From Thalassolituus maritimus (GTDB lineage: Bacteria > Pseudomonadota > Gammaproteobacteria > Pseudomonadales > Oceanobacteraceae): a stretch of DNA of 64,000 nucleotides. The stretch is from the NCBI RefSeq assembly GCF_900156675.1, contig NZ_FTOH01000004.1, positions 191,820-255,819 of the forward strand, read 5' to 3'. Every line of letters starts with the position of its first letter. Position 1 is the stretch's first letter. Below are positions 18,284-27,656 of the stretch, piece by piece. Made by a program: the position numbers and the translations under genes. Under the pieces are notes generated by a model. It made no database searches and was not told the origin of the DNA. It saw only the letters and a list, made by a program, of their open reading frames with translations.

Positions 18284-18432
18284 AAATTAAACCTGAGAAT
18301 GTCAGAACAAACCCGCAGGACAGCCATAGATCCATAGCGTAGTCACACATTGCCAGCGGGTTGTACCTACATCATAGCAGGGCATTGATAAATTACTCAC
18401 TACGTCGCGCCACCCTGAAACTGCCAGCAGTG

Positions 18433-19305
18433 TTAGTAATCGTTATCCCGACAAAGATAAACCGCATCGCCAGTAGAAACTGTCCCGACCCCCGAAATAT
18501 CACCGTAAACACCCAGGTTCTGCTCAGCTTCGCGGACGATCGTTCTGAGCACCTGGGTGTCTTTCGATATTCCCTGTTGTTCACGAACAACGGCACCGCA
18601 CCTTGGGGCTGTATCCGAACATGAAATAGTGACCTCACCGATCTTCAAAGAACAACCAACCCAAGCCTGTTCCAGCAGCCCTTCCATACCAGGGAGTGTT
18701 TCTACAACAATATTTGGCCGGAAGCGCTCAATACGCCAGTCCGAATCAGGATTCTTGCCCTTCAGATACTCAAGACTGGCCGTAGTAATAATATGAAACG
18801 GAGAGACCAGAAAGAAACTCCCCAACACTGAGACATACGTCTGCATCTCTTCGGGTAAATGATTCAGGTCTGGGAGAGGCTCTCCCGGTAGGCGTTCAAA
18901 CGTCGCTTTTAATTCATCAAGCCAGGTGTGATTGTCTTCTTTAAAACGCTGATAAAATGCTTTGTCAGAAGCTGGCCTTAAAGCCTGAATACGACTGGAG
19001 TGACCAACCAGTTCTGACAGCTTTGCATCCACGCCCTCCGCATCTGACGGAAGACACTCACCATCAGGAAAGCGAATCGTGACACCACTGTGACTGTCGC
19101 CGGGGTCAGTAAATTGTGCGCGACACTGCAAAAGTTGAGGGCGAAATTTACAGCTCTGAATCTCCTGACGAGCAACATCCTGAACTGCCAGTATACGATC
19201 ACCCTGTATACCCATACGCTGCACATCCGCCGCGGGTAATGACTCACCCGCCATCCCTTTCACCGGATAACGCCAGACCGATTTAACCGTGCCTACTTTA
19301 ATCAT
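18433..19305 (-). CDS. MOSC domain protein (YcbX-like)
   Basis: 290-residue protein with an N-terminal MOSC beta-barrel (VKSVWRYPVKGMAGESLP, then GIQGDRILAVQD) and a C-terminal MOSC domain (RFRPNIVVE, WVGCSLKIGEVTISC, PRCGAVV). MOSC proteins bind the molybdenum cofactor or transfer its sulfur; YcbX-type members reduce N-hydroxylated compounds. Cys residues in IGEVTISCSDTAPRCGAVV are candidate ligands. Substrate and partner cannot be read here. The 149 bp downstream to the binding-protein gene hold no feature I recognise. Confidence 0.85.
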   Translation of the reverse strand: MIKVGTVKSVWRYPVKGMAGESLPAADVQRMGIQGDRILAVQDVARQEIQSCKFRPQLLQCRAQFTDPGDSHSGVTIRFPDGECLPSDAEGVDAKLSELVGHSSRIQALRPASDKAFYQRFKEDNHTWLDELKATFERLPGEPLPDLNHLPEEMQTYVSVLGSFFLVSPFHIITTASLEYLKGKNPDSDWRIERFRPNIVVETLPGMEGLLEQAWVGCSLKIGEVTISCSDTAPRCGAVVREQQGISKDTQVLRTIVREAEQNLGVYGDISGVGTVSTGDAVYLCRDNDY

Positions 19306-19385
19306 CAGAACCTCCTCGTATCACCAAAGTAAACGAGCAAGGTCACAGGAACCATACGTTATAGGACGTAGATCAGTGCTATTAA

Positions 19386-19757
19386 TCAGATGTTCTGGCC
19401 AATACGCCAGAGCACACCACTGGGATCGTGCACCGTAAAATCACGCATGCCCCAGGGTTGATCGCATAGATCAGATACGCGCACGCCCGGAAACCGGTTT
19501 TCCAGATTCCCGACGGTTATATGTGCATGCCAGGCCTCTGCGTCCTCGACCAAGAGGTGCATTATAAAATTCTCAGCCAGCGCTTGCTCGTAAAAATCCT
19601 GAAGCAGAAAACTGCAATGACCGTAATAAAAGTAAGCAACACCATGTCCATCGGATGCCAGGGTAAACCCCAGCGCCTGATAAAACGATTTCGATACCTG
19701 AAAATCTTTCGCTGGTATAAACGCCTTGATTTCGACCGTATTCAGAGAGCCTGCCAT
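19386..19757 (-). CDS. VOC superfamily (glyoxalase/bleomycin-resistance fold) protein
   Basis: Small 123-residue VOC-fold protein. It has the paired beta-alpha-beta-beta-beta pattern: VEIKAFIPAKDFQVSKSFYQ, LGFTLASDGHGVAYFYYGH, and in the second half MHLLVEDAEAWHAHI and DFTVHDPSGVLWRIGQN. Members act in metal-dependent chemistry or drug binding; the usual metal ligands are not obvious, so a function is not assigned. It lies 23 nt after the acetyltransferase gene and is probably co-transcribed. Confidence 0.82.
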   Translation of the reverse strand: MAGSLNTVEIKAFIPAKDFQVSKSFYQALGFTLASDGHGVAYFYYGHCSFLLQDFYEQALAENFIMHLLVEDAEAWHAHITVGNLENRFPGVRVSDLCDQPWGMRDFTVHDPSGVLWRIGQNI

Positions 19758-19780
19758 GCTTACTCCTTTTTAATAACGTA

Positions 19781-20383
19781 TTAAGCGTAAGTCCGGGGTG
19801 GAATCCTGTAGACCACTTCATCCAGCAGGTTTCCGGAAAGCGAAAGAACTTCCTGCTCTTTAATCACCGTTCCTCCAAGAGATTCTGCGATACGGCGGCT
19901 GGCTGTATTCTTTTTATCAACGGGGTACACAAAGTGATCAACAATAAGATGTTGCGACGCCCAGGCATGCAGACAGCGAATGGCTTCCCGCCCTAAGCAC
20001 TGCCCGTGGGCTGATTTTTTAATCCAGATACCCAGCTCCGGAGTCCTTAATTCACGCGCGTGCAAACCTGCGCAACCAAGAAAAGTACCCTGTTGATCAG
20101 TAATAGCAAACACCAGCTCTTCCGCACGAGCCAAACTTTCCTGAGAGCGTTGAATAAATTCCAGAGTTTCTGAAATATCTGAGGCTGGAGGTGGCATCAT
20201 AAAACGCGTAATCTCCGCCGTAAATTCGCGGAAGATATCGTCTGCGAACTGCTCTGATACTGGCATCAGAATCACACGTTCGCCTGAAATTTTCAGTGTA
20301 TCCAGCGCGCCGGGCGTGGCTTTAAACCTGAAAGAATTCACCGTTTTATTCTCTTCAACCTGCCCCCACGAGGCGGTAACCAC
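19781..20383 (-). CDS. GNAT-family N-acetyltransferase (RimJ/RimL type)
   Basis: Acetyl-CoA-dependent acetyltransferase, 200 residues from the ATG at 20383. RimJ/RimL-like features are the opening ISGERVILMPVSEQFADDI, LVFAITDQQGTFLGCAGLH, the acetyl-CoA loop area LGIWIKKSAHGQCLGREAI and the closing ENTASRRIAE-type text NTASRRIAESLGG. The ATG start overlaps the preceding gene by 29 nt. A GTG at 20341, preceded by GAAGAGAA, would remove the overlap and lose 14 poorly conserved residues, so the true start is uncertain. The acceptor is unknown. Confidence 0.83.
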   Translation of the reverse strand: MVTASWGQVEENKTVNSFRFKATPGALDTLKISGERVILMPVSEQFADDIFREFTAEITRFMMPPPASDISETLEFIQRSQESLARAEELVFAITDQQGTFLGCAGLHARELRTPELGIWIKKSAHGQCLGREAIRCLHAWASQHLIVDHFVYPVDKKNTASRRIAESLGGTVIKEQEVLSLSGNLLDEVVYRIPPRTYA

Positions 20384-20789
20384 CTACAACAATAGCACCG
20401 GTAATCGATAGCACGCAGCCGATACCAGTGCGCTCATGCCAAAGGTTCCAGAAGTCATACCCCTGCTCATTGCCCGACAGTAACGACTGGTACCGTCGCT
20501 GAACCGTAAAGGCTGCAACAGTGTTCAAAAACACAGCCGTTACGCCTAGTCCGACTTTGACCTGCAATAAAGTATCCCAATACGCCGATTGAAGAAGCAT
20601 TCCCCCCGTGATGGCCACCAACAAAATTGCCGGGATCTCAACAAACCGGTCGATCATGGCATGCAGGCGCGCAAGATTACTTGATTCTGGTGGCAGCTTC
20701 TCCAGCACCAGTTCAAGCATCACTTCGGTTAACACACAGCCTGCCCAGATACCCAAGGCAATGAGATGAATAAATAGAAAAATGTTCAT
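20355..20789 (-). CDS. Four-helix integral membrane protein, CopD-like
   Basis: 144-residue membrane protein with four hydrophobic segments: FLFIHLIALGIWAGCVLTEV, EIPAILLVAITGGMLLQSA, VKVGLGVTAVFLNTVAAFTV and GIGCVLSITGAIVVGGYRL. A histidine in the first helix (FIHLIALGIWAG) and the overall layout resemble CopD/DUF2269-type four-helix proteins that may hold heme or copper. It sits 5 nt after the zinc-ribbon gene. The family relation is tentative. Confidence 0.7.
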   Translation of the reverse strand: MNIFLFIHLIALGIWAGCVLTEVMLELVLEKLPPESSNLARLHAMIDRFVEIPAILLVAITGGMLLQSAYWDTLLQVKVGLGVTAVFLNTVAAFTVQRRYQSLLSGNEQGYDFWNLWHERTGIGCVLSITGAIVVGGYRLVGAG

Positions 20790-20794
20790 AGTAT

Positions 20795-21334
20795 CTAAAC
20801 TGAATATGGGTTCTGAGCCATTAAATAGCGGCGTAATTCAGCTTTATCAGGATGATTCTCGAGCCATTCGCGAATCTCTTTTACCTTCAGGTAATCGTCC
20901 TCACCGAATTTGCTCTTATACAGAGACACAAAATTCGAAGCAGTGCCTTCTTCACGCAACTGCTTCTGCCACTGATCCGTCAGAATACTGTTGATCTGCG
21001 CCGCCAGCCCGTGCTCTTTGAGATACTCCCATTCACCGGCATCAAGCCACACTCCCCCAACGTGCGGGCTGTAATCGAGCTTATGATCCGAATCACTCTT
21101 GATCTTATACTTCTGCATGATGGTGCCAGTCACAGGGCACAACAAAGCTTTCTTGGAGTCATCGGCTACGTACGAGTCAGAGCCAGAAAACGTCTGATCG
21201 CCCTTCTCCATCCAGGCAACAAAGTCTTCGATCAGTATCCAGTTGCCTTTGCACAACAAACAACTGTGAGCGCGAAATCCATCTTCAATAAAAGAGGGCT
21301 TTAGAGAGTCCTTTTTACAACTTGGGCAGTTCAT
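20795..21334 (-). CDS. Zinc-ribbon protein (zf-TFIIB type)
   Basis: 179-residue cytoplasmic protein with an N-terminal zinc ribbon: MNCPSC at 1-6 and SCLLCKGNW at about 29-37 supply four cysteines. A second block CPVTGTIMQKYKI, DYSPHVGGVWLDAGEWEYL resembles the zf-TFIIB family motif with PHCGGVWLD-like text, though a cysteine is replaced by valine (PHVGG). The C-terminal 60 residues are charged and helical. Function unknown. It is first in a probable minus-strand operon running to the VOC gene. Confidence 0.75.
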   Translation of the reverse strand: MNCPSCKKDSLKPSFIEDGFRAHSCLLCKGNWILIEDFVAWMEKGDQTFSGSDSYVADDSKKALLCPVTGTIMQKYKIKSDSDHKLDYSPHVGGVWLDAGEWEYLKEHGLAAQINSILTDQWQKQLREEGTASNFVSLYKSKFGEDDYLKVKEIREWLENHPDKAELRRYLMAQNPYSV

Positions 21335-21451
21335 CTACAGAAACATCCTGCTGGCGTATCGAAATCAGAACTAAGTAAAACAAAATATGATCAAAGGGTC
21401 ACTAAACGACCGGAAAAACGCGCGGTTGATCAAGGCTTGCACCAGGCACTC

Positions 21452-21492
21452 GTAGGAGCGATTCAGCCAGCTTGCCTGGCTATTCGCGAACA
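21452..21492 (+). repeat. REP-like repeat, copy 1
   Basis: 41-bp repeat starting GTAGGAGCGATTCAGCCAG and ending CTATTCGCGAACA, with an inner hairpin AGCCAG-CTTGC-CTGGCT. It is identical over 41 bp to the copy at 21585-21625 and recurs inverted at 23093-23129. The outline GTaGGAGCG...CTTGCC...CGCGAA recalls Pseudomonas REP elements. Confidence 0.8.
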
Positions 21493-21519
21493 TCGTTCTG
21501 AATACCACAGATCCCATCT

Positions 21520-21540
21520 GTAGGAGGGAATCTTATTCCC
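21520..21540 (+). repeat. Related GTAGGAG hairpin repeat
   Basis: GTAGGAG followed by the perfect hairpin GGGAAT-CTT-ATTCCC. It shares the GTAGGAG head with the neighbouring REP-like copies and has a relative at 23047-23073. Probably a second subtype of the same dispersed family. Confidence 0.6.
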
Positions 21541-21584
21541 GACAACTCATCCGGTAATTCACGGTTAAGACTTCAAATCAGCTT

Positions 21585-21625
21585 GTAGGAGCGATTCAGC
21601 CAGCTTGCCTGGCTATTCGCGAACA
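21585..21625 (+). repeat. REP-like repeat, copy 2
   Basis: Exact 41-bp copy of the element at 21452-21492, in the same orientation, 133 bp downstream. The 318-bp gap 21335-21652 holds only these repeats and no gene that I can support. Confidence 0.8.
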
Positions 21626-21652
21626 ACTTTGCAAACAGCTACTTCCGGAGGC

Positions 21653-21943
21653 TTATGGCCCCCAATAATCAAACTCAAAAACCATTCCTGCGGGGATATC
21701 GAACTCGATTTCAATGCAAGCCTGTATCGTATGCACCCCGGGGGGCACTTCGGCAACTTCACCCAAACCATAAGCCCAGATTTCGCCATCCAGCTTGATT
21801 GGGTGACAGTTCTTACCGTTGTCTTTCAGAACGGCAAAGTAAGTTTTCCCATCATCAGAAAGCGAAACCTGCCCGCGCAGGTGATCATCACCAGAACAAG
21901 ATGCTAAGAAGCTTGCAAGCATACATAGAAGTACAGATTTCAA
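21653..21943 (-). CDS. Small predicted lipoprotein
   Basis: Unrecognised 96-residue exported protein. A TTG start at 21943 is preferred because AGTAGGGAG precedes it at 7 nt; the translation then begins with a short lipoprotein signal LKSVLLCMLASFLASC with a lipobox Cys. An in-frame ATG at 21973 lies upstream of that ribosome site. The mature part (VSLSDDGKTYFAVLKDNGKN, VPPGVHTIQACIEIEFDIP) looks like a small beta-rich domain. No function is assigned. Upstream genes suggest a small gene cluster of unknown role. Confidence 0.6.
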   Translation of the reverse strand: MKSVLLCMLASFLASCSGDDHLRGQVSLSDDGKTYFAVLKDNGKNCHPIKLDGEIWAYGLGEVAEVPPGVHTIQACIEIEFDIPAGMVFEFDYWGP

Positions 21944-21984
21944 GTAGTCGCTCCCTACTCCGACCCTAGTCATGCATCATCAAC

Positions 21985-22341
21985 CTACAAATTAGCCTCT
22001 GCATCTAAAGAGGCTACAACCACGACTGAATGCGCAGACAGGCCGTCCAAAAATCCATTTGGACTATATCTCAACGTGAACTCCTCATCAGGAGCCAAGA
22101 CGTCATTACTGCCTGCCGACGTAAAATCACTTCGCACGCTATTTCCGTTCTGATTCATAAGTATAAGATATAAAAAATTCAAAGCACGATCGTCTACTTT
22201 TCCGAGAGTCTGTCGCGACGTATTTTGAAAGTTAACTGGAAGAGCTTCGTTGTCCCATGCAAAGGAAATTGGAGCAAAGGGAGGTATTAACTCGAGGTAT
22301 TCAGAGTTTGATAGCAGATTCTGAAATTCCAGTTGATACAT
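21985..22341 (-). CDS. Hypothetical protein, 118 residues
   Basis: No family recognised. A beta-rich pattern is suggested by alternating stretches (EYLELIPPFAPISFAWDNEA, NFLYLILMNQNGNSVRSDF, EEFTLRYSPNGFLDGLSAHS, VVVVASLDAEA). There is no signal peptide. It begins 6 nt before the flavin reductase stop codon's far side (gap of 6 nt), so it is probably co-transcribed with that gene. It may be an allosteric or binding domain, but nothing supports a specific role. Confidence 0.55.
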   Translation of the reverse strand: MYQLEFQNLLSNSEYLELIPPFAPISFAWDNEALPVNFQNTSRQTLGKVDDRALNFLYLILMNQNGNSVRSDFTSAGSNDVLAPDEEFTLRYSPNGFLDGLSAHSVVVVASLDAEANL

Positions 22342-22347
22342 TATGAA

Positions 22348-22878
22348 CTACCGCTCCCCAATTTCAGCCACATAAGAATGAAGAAAACCAGAAACCTTAT
22401 GTTTTAGCTCGGAAGTTCTTAGTAATTCATAAACTTCATCAGGCGATTTTCCGATAAGGGGGATACGCAAAAAATGGTCCTCAAAAAATTTATTGCTTAC
22501 TGTCGAAAGAACCAGCCTTAATGAATAAAGCATATCATCTCCACGATGAGAGGCATGCGCTAACGCTACTGGTTTATCGACAATTTCAAATCGAGAAACC
22601 ATCCAGTCGATTGCGTTCTTCAGCCCGCCGGGAATGGCTCTGACATATTCTGGGCTTGAGATAATCAGGCCATCGCACTCTTGAACTAACTTGATAAAGT
22701 CACAAACCACATCTGGTGTTAAGGCGCCCTCTGCATCTGGAGAGAAAATGGGTAACGAATCAAGACTACTGAAAACTGTAAGTTCGACTCCTTCGGGGGC
22801 CGTATCCTTCATTGCATTCAACAAGGCTGTATTCGTAGATAATCTGCGGGAACTTCCTGATATAGCGAGTATTTTCAT
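22348..22878 (-). CDS. NADPH-dependent FMN reductase-like flavoprotein
   Basis: 176-residue flavodoxin-like oxidoreductase. The FMN phosphate loop is ILAISGSSRRLSTNTALL at residues 3-20, and the second flavin patch is CDGLIISSPEYVRAIPGGLK followed by NAIDW. This is the NADPH-dependent FMN reductase family (chromate/quinone reductase relatives). Substrate is not readable. It heads a short minus-strand unit with the two small genes downstream. Confidence 0.87.
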   Translation of the reverse strand: MKILAISGSSRRLSTNTALLNAMKDTAPEGVELTVFSSLDSLPIFSPDAEGALTPDVVCDFIKLVQECDGLIISSPEYVRAIPGGLKNAIDWMVSRFEIVDKPVALAHASHRGDDMLYSLRLVLSTVSNKFFEDHFLRIPLIGKSPDEVYELLRTSELKHKVSGFLHSYVAEIGER

Positions 22879-23046
22879 AGCATCCTAGCTAACACGGTAA
22901 TTTCATAAGTAGCGTACCTCCACAATCGGTATCGCTCTCGGGACAAAGAATAGCTTCCGGCTGCTAGTATAGAAAGCGCCCTTTCATCCAACCAGATTGC
23001 TAGTCTACTTCCTATATCCTACTCGATGAAACCTTGTCCGGTAGTT

Positions 23047-23129
23047 GTAGTAGGGAGTCTTATTCTCTCCTACAGTGATTCGCGCAGTTAATCGCGAATA
23101 GCCAGGCAAGCTGGCTGAATCGCTCCTAC
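23047..23129 (-). repeat. REP-like cluster (inverted copy plus related hairpin)
   Basis: 23093-23129 is the inverse of the 21452/21585 element (CGCGAATAGCCAGGCAAGC... CTCCTAC). Next to it 23047-23073 is a GTAGTAGGGAG...CTCTCCTAC hairpin related to 21520-21540. The two subtypes are therefore paired again in opposite orientation, as in composite REP (BIME) clusters. The region 22879-23046 shows nothing else. Confidence 0.7.
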
Positions 23130-23163
23130 ATGGTGTGATTTACCTATAGATTCCCAGAAAATA

Positions 23164-23197
23164 AAAAAGCCGCTAATCATTGCTGACCAGCGGCTTT
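23164..23197 (-). terminator. Intrinsic terminator downstream of purL element
   Basis: AAAGCCGCT and AGCGGCTTT form a 9-bp stem. On the minus strand, the purL direction, it is followed by a T-run (the A-run at 23164-23168 read in reverse). It would end a purL transcript that includes about 280 nt of 3' untranslated sequence. Confidence 0.8.
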
Positions 23198-23211
23198 CTT
23201 TATGAGCAGAT

Positions 23212-23478
23212 GGTAGGCAGTGCCTACCCAACACAGGCAATGCAGTTAGTTCTCAAAGGAGTATTGCAAAAGCGTCGCTGACGACGAATTGGCTAGGCAA
23301 ATCTGAACGAAAAAGCGCAGTTTACACGCAGTAAATGAGCACCTCGTAAAAGACCTGAGAACGTCAACGAAGCAGTCAGAGCAAGGCAGAAACCGGGGCA
23401 AGAATCAGGAGCATATTGAAATATGTGACTGATTTGCGCCGGTTTCTAACACAGCTCTGGCAATGCAGTTAGTTCTCA
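23212..23478 (-). ncRNA. Structured purL 3' element with direct and inverted repeats
   Basis: The 267 bp between the purL stop and the terminator contain no gene but dense structure. GGCAATGCAGTTAGTTCTCA occurs twice as a perfect 20-bp direct repeat (23236-23255 and 23459-23478, the latter ending on the purL stop codon). Between them a long hairpin pairs AGAAACCGG with CCGGTTTCT, ATCAG with CTGAT and CATATT with AATATG (about 23385-23448). GGTAGGCA-G-TGCCTACC at 23212-23228 is a perfect palindrome. I read it as a stable 3' UTR element or a small mobile noncoding unit; the class is unknown. Confidence 0.5.
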
Positions 23479-26400
23479 GCTGTTCTCAGAACACCACACC
23501 CGCGCATTCCGGAACATCCGCATCCACGCTCCGTCTTCGTCCCACTCTCCAGGCATATAGCTGTTCTGGATCGCGCGGAATACACGCTCTGGGTGCGGCA
23601 TCATAATGGTGACGCGGCCGTCAGCGGCAGTCAGGCCGGTAATACCCTGCGGTGAACCGTTCGGGTTCAGTGGGTATTGCTCGGTGACTTTGCCGTAGTT
23701 GTCGGTGTAGCGCAGTGCAATCTGGCCTGCCAGTTCGTCGATGTCTGATTCATCAGCGAACTCCGCACGGCCTTCGCCGTGGGCGATGGCGATTGGCATA
23801 CGTGAGCCTGCCATGCCTGCGAGGAATACAGAGTCAGATTCCTGAACTTCGACCATAGCAACACGGGCTTCGAACTGTTCGCTGGTGTTGCGAACGAAGT
23901 GCGGCCAGTGCTCAGCGCCCGGAATCAGTTCGTGCAGGTTAGAGAGCATCTGACAGCCGTTACATACGCCCAGTGCGAAGGTGTCGTTACGCTCGAAGAA
24001 GGCTTTAAACTGGCCACGTGCCTGTTCGTTGAACAGGATAGATTTCGCCCAACCTTCACCGGCACCCAATACGTCACCGTACGAGAAACCGCCGCACGCC
24101 ACGAGGCCACGGAAGCCTTCAAGCGTGATGCTGCCAGACAGGATGTCGCTCATGTGTACGTCGACAGTAGCGAAGCCAGCACGGTCGAAGGCGGCAGCCA
24201 TTTCGATCTGGCCGTTAACGCCCTGCTCACGCAGAATCGCTACCAGCGGGCGCTCATCGCCCAGATCCGCTGTAATATCTTCGTTAATATCGAAGGTCAG
24301 TTCAGCGTGAATGCCCGGATCTTCGGCATCGAGCAGAGCATCAAATTCCTGCTTGGCGCAGTCAGCGTTGTCACGCAGAGCCTGCATTTCGTAGCTGGTC
24401 TGCGCCCACAGGCGCTGCCAGGTAACACGGCTTTCGCTGAGGAATTCTTCATCCTGGAAGCTAAAGGTAATCTGGTCGTCGTCATTCAGCGTACCGATCA
24501 CCTGAGTGCAGTCACCCAGACCCGCCGCTTCAAACTGTGCCAGTACTTCTTCCAGATCGTCACGCTTCACTTGCATCACCGCACCCAGTTCTTCGGCGAA
24601 CAGGGCTGCGGCAAGCTCATCTTTGTTCTCTGCCAGCAGGTCGAGTTTGATATCCAGGCCAGTATGCGCAGCGAACGCCATCTCGGTCAGGGTGGCAAAC
24701 AGACCACCGTCTGAACGGTCGTGGTAAGCAAGCAGTTTGCGGTCGGCGTTCAGGCCCTGTACCACTGCGAAGAAGGCTTTCAGGTCTTCTGCGTCATCGA
24801 GGTCTGGTGCGGTATCACCCACGCGGTTAAATACCTGTGCCAGACAGGAAGCACCCAGACGGTTCTGACCGCGACCCAGATCGACCAGAATCAGGTCAGA
24901 GGCTTCGTCAATGCGCTTCAGTTCTGGCGTCAGTACTTTGCGTGCATCAGACACTGGTGCGAAGCCAGTGATGATCAGTGACATAGGCGCAGTAACCGCC
25001 TTACTTTCTACCTCTCCATTGGCACCATTCTCTTCCCAGCGGGTTTTCATCGACATCGAGTCTTTACCCACAGGAATGGTTACCTGCAGCTCTGGGCAGA
25101 GTTCCATACCCACGGCTTTTACGGTGTCGTACAGTTTGGCGTCTTCGCCTTCGTGGCCAGCTGCACACATCCAGTTAGCCGACATCTTAATGTCAGCCAT
25201 CTTATTGATTGGTGCTGCGGCGATGTTGGTAATGGCTTCTGCCACTGCCAGACGACCGGATGCTGGTGCATCGATCAGCGCAACAGGAGTACGCTCACCC
25301 ATCGCCATGGCTTCACCGGCGTAGGTGTCGTAAGACGAGGTAGTTACTGCAACGTCAGCCACCGGCACCTGCCAAGGGCCAACAAACTGATCACGTGCGA
25401 CGGTACCGGTAATAGAACGGTCACCGATGGTGATCAGGAATGATTTACTCGCAACCGTCGGCAGCGTCAGGATGCGCTTAGCAGCGTCCGTCATGTCGAT
25501 TCCGGCACTGGTGAAGCTGTCTTCAGCTTTACCACGGGTCGCAACGTCACGGTGCATACGTGGAGCTTTACCCAGCAGGACTTCAAGCGGCAGATCTACC
25601 GGGCTGTTGTCGAAGTGGCTGTCGGTGACGGTCAGGTGTTCTTCTTCGGTGGCGATACCCACTACAGCGTATGGGCAACGCTCACGGGCACAGATAGCGT
25701 CGAACGCGTCCATGTCTTCTTCCGCAACGGCCATCACGTAACGCTCTTGAGATTCGTTACACCAGATCGCCAGCGGGCTCATACCCGGCTCGTCGTTAGG
25801 TACGTTGCGCAGTTCGAACTTACCACCACGGCCGCCGTCAGAGACCAACTCTGGGAAGGCGTTAGACAGACCGCCCGCACCGACGTCGTGGATAAAGGCG
25901 ATGGGGTTGTCGTCGCCCAACTGCCAGCAGCGGTCGATCACTTCCTGACAGCGACGTTCCATTTCTGGGTTTTCACGCTGTACCGAAGCAAAGTCGAGGT
26001 CGGCATTCGACTGGCCAGAAGACATAGACGAGGCTGCACCACCGCCCAGACCAATCTGCATCGCCGGGCCACCCAGTGCGATCAGGCGTGCGCCCACCGG
26101 GATATCACCCTTCTGTACATGCTCGTCACGGATGTTGCCGTAACCACCAGCAATCATGATTGGCTTGTGGTAACCACGAACTTCGCCATCGTGCTGCAGT
26201 TCGAAGGTACGGAAGTAACCGCACAGGTTCGGACGACCGAATTCGTTGTTAAATGCCGCACCACCGATAGGGCCTTCGATCATGATATCGAGGGCAGATA
26301 CGATGCGATCAGGCTTGCCGTACTGGCTTTCCCATGGCTGTTCGAAGCCCGGAATTTTCAGGTCAGATACAGTAAAACCAGTCAGACCCGCTTTTGGCTT

Positions 26401-27384
26401 AGAGCCTCGGCCAGTTGCGCCTTCGTCACGGATCTCGCCGCCGGAGCCGGTTGCTGCACCAGAGTGCGGTGCAATCGCGGTTGGGTGGTTGTGGGTCTCA
26501 ACCTTCATCAGGATGTGCATTTCTTCCTGATGGTAAGAGTATTCGCGACCGTCTGGATTGGGGAAGAAACGGCCAGTGTGGTGACCACGGATCACAGAGG
26601 CGTTGTCTTTATACGCAGACAGGATGTTTTCGTTGTAACACTCGTAAGTGTTTTTGATCATGGCGAACAGGGATTTGTCCTGGTCTTCGCCGTCAATCGT
26701 CCAGCTGGCGTTAAAGATCTTGTGACGGCAATGCTCAGAGTTCGCCTGAGCAAACATCATCAGCTCGACGTCAGTCGGGTTACGATCCAGCTTGATGTAG
26801 TTTTCAACCAGATAGTCGACTTCGTCGTCGGCCAATGCCAGACCCAGGTTCTGGTCAGCGGCGATCAGTGCATCACGGCCGCCGCCCAGAATATCAATCG
26901 TGCTCAGTGGCGCAGGCTCAGCGTGAGAGAACAGGTTCTCAGCGGCGGCGCTGTTTTCCAACACGACTTCAGTCATGCGGTCGTGCAGTGCCGCAGCTAC
27001 CGCATCACGGTCAGCCGCTGTTGCACCTTCAACGTAGTAAGCGATACCACGCTCAAGACGATCAACATTCGCCAGACCACAGTTATGAGCGATGTCGGTT
27101 GCCTTAGAAGACCATGGCGAAATCGTGCCAAAACGCGGTACGACTAAGAACAGCTCACCCGCTCCGTCTTTCTGCTCAGCCTTTGGCCCATAGCGCAGAA
27201 TGCGCTCGAGGACAGTGAGTTCAGCGTCATTCAAATCGGCTTTCAGATCAGCAAAGTGCATAAACTCGGCGTATACGCCGGTTACTGCTGGCACCGCTGA
27301 TTGCAGCTTGTTAAGGATTTTGTTCTGACGGAATGAGGAAAGCGCCGGGGCGCCACGCAGCTCAAGCATGGTGGTTCGACTCAT
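23476..27384 (-). CDS. purL: Phosphoribosylformylglycinamidine synthase
   Basis: Fourth step of purine synthesis: converts FGAR to FGAM with ATP and glutamine. At 1302 residues it is the large single-chain proteobacterial form, with an N-terminal PurS-like domain, linker, two AIRS-like synthase halves ([19 protein letters not shown] in the first; GKDSMSMKT in the second) and a C-terminal glutaminase. The glutaminase nucleophile is Cys1141 in GVCNGCQML, with His1264 and Glu1266 in MMPHPERVF. Monocistronic, divergent from mltF, as in other gammaproteobacteria. A long antisense open frame across it is a codon-bias shadow. Confidence 0.98.
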   Translation of the reverse strand: MSRTTMLELRGAPALSSFRQNKILNKLQSAVPAVTGVYAEFMHFADLKADLNDAELTVLERILRYGPKAEQKDGAGELFLVVPRFGTISPWSSKATDIAHNCGLANVDRLERGIAYYVEGATAADRDAVAAALHDRMTEVVLENSAAAENLFSHAEPAPLSTIDILGGGRDALIAADQNLGLALADDEVDYLVENYIKLDRNPTDVELMMFAQANSEHCRHKIFNASWTIDGEDQDKSLFAMIKNTYECYNENILSAYKDNASVIRGHHTGRFFPNPDGREYSYHQEEMHILMKVETHNHPTAIAPHSGAATGSGGEIRDEGATGRGSKPKAGLTGFTVSDLKIPGFEQPWESQYGKPDRIVSALDIMIEGPIGGAAFNNEFGRPNLCGYFRTFELQHDGEVRGYHKPIMIAGGYGNIRDEHVQKGDIPVGARLIALGGPAMQIGLGGGAASSMSSGQSNADLDFASVQRENPEMERRCQEVIDRCWQLGDDNPIAFIHDVGAGGLSNAFPELVSDGGRGGKFELRNVPNDEPGMSPLAIWCNESQERYVMAVAEEDMDAFDAICARERCPYAVVGIATEEEHLTVTDSHFDNSPVDLPLEVLLGKAPRMHRDVATRGKAEDSFTSAGIDMTDAAKRILTLPTVASKSFLITIGDRSITGTVARDQFVGPWQVPVADVAVTTSSYDTYAGEAMAMGERTPVALIDAPASGRLAVAEAITNIAAAPINKMADIKMSANWMCAAGHEGEDAKLYDTVKAVGMELCPELQVTIPVGKDSMSMKTRWEENGANGEVESKAVTAPMSLIITGFAPVSDARKVLTPELKRIDEASDLILVDLGRGQNRLGASCLAQVFNRVGDTAPDLDDAEDLKAFFAVVQGLNADRKLLAYHDRSDGGLFATLTEMAFAAHTGLDIKLDLLAENKDELAAALFAEELGAVMQVKRDDLEEVLAQFEAAGLGDCTQVIGTLNDDDQITFSFQDEEFLSESRVTWQRLWAQTSYEMQALRDNADCAKQEFDALLDAEDPGIHAELTFDINEDITADLGDERPLVAILREQGVNGQIEMAAAFDRAGFATVDVHMSDILSGSITLEGFRGLVACGGFSYGDVLGAGEGWAKSILFNEQARGQFKAFFERNDTFALGVCNGCQMLSNLHELIPGAEHWPHFVRNTSEQFEARVAMVEVQESDSVFLAGMAGSRMPIAIAHGEGRAEFADESDIDELAGQIALRYTDNYGKVTEQYPLNPNGSPQGITGLTAADGRVTIMMPHPERVFRAIQNSYMPGEWDEDGAWMRMFRNARVWCSENS

Positions 27385-27656
27385 AACAGGAAAAAAATGA
27401 GGCCGAATTGTACTGGATCAGCCCTTCGTCTGCCATACGGAAGGCGAAGCAATAGAAAAACAGATATGACTGAAAGAACAGTCTGTTCCTGAGGTCAGAG
27501 TGGCATGTTGTGCCAGACAAGCTCTATTTTCTGTATATATTTCAAAGTACTACCTGCAATTCACTGCTTAAGGCGAAGGTAAAATTCTCCCGCATCGCTG
27601 TTTTAACTCATTCACAGGAGCTAAACTCTCAAGTCCAAGGGAGATGTAAAATACTT

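Noticed and set aside
23459-23478. Integron attC site at the purL 3' repeat
   Set aside because: The GTTAG-like text lacks the paired core sites and spacing of attC, and no integrase is present.
25552-27147. 531-codon open frame antisense to purL
   Set aside because: It lies wholly inside purL, has no family similarity and follows from purL codon bias.
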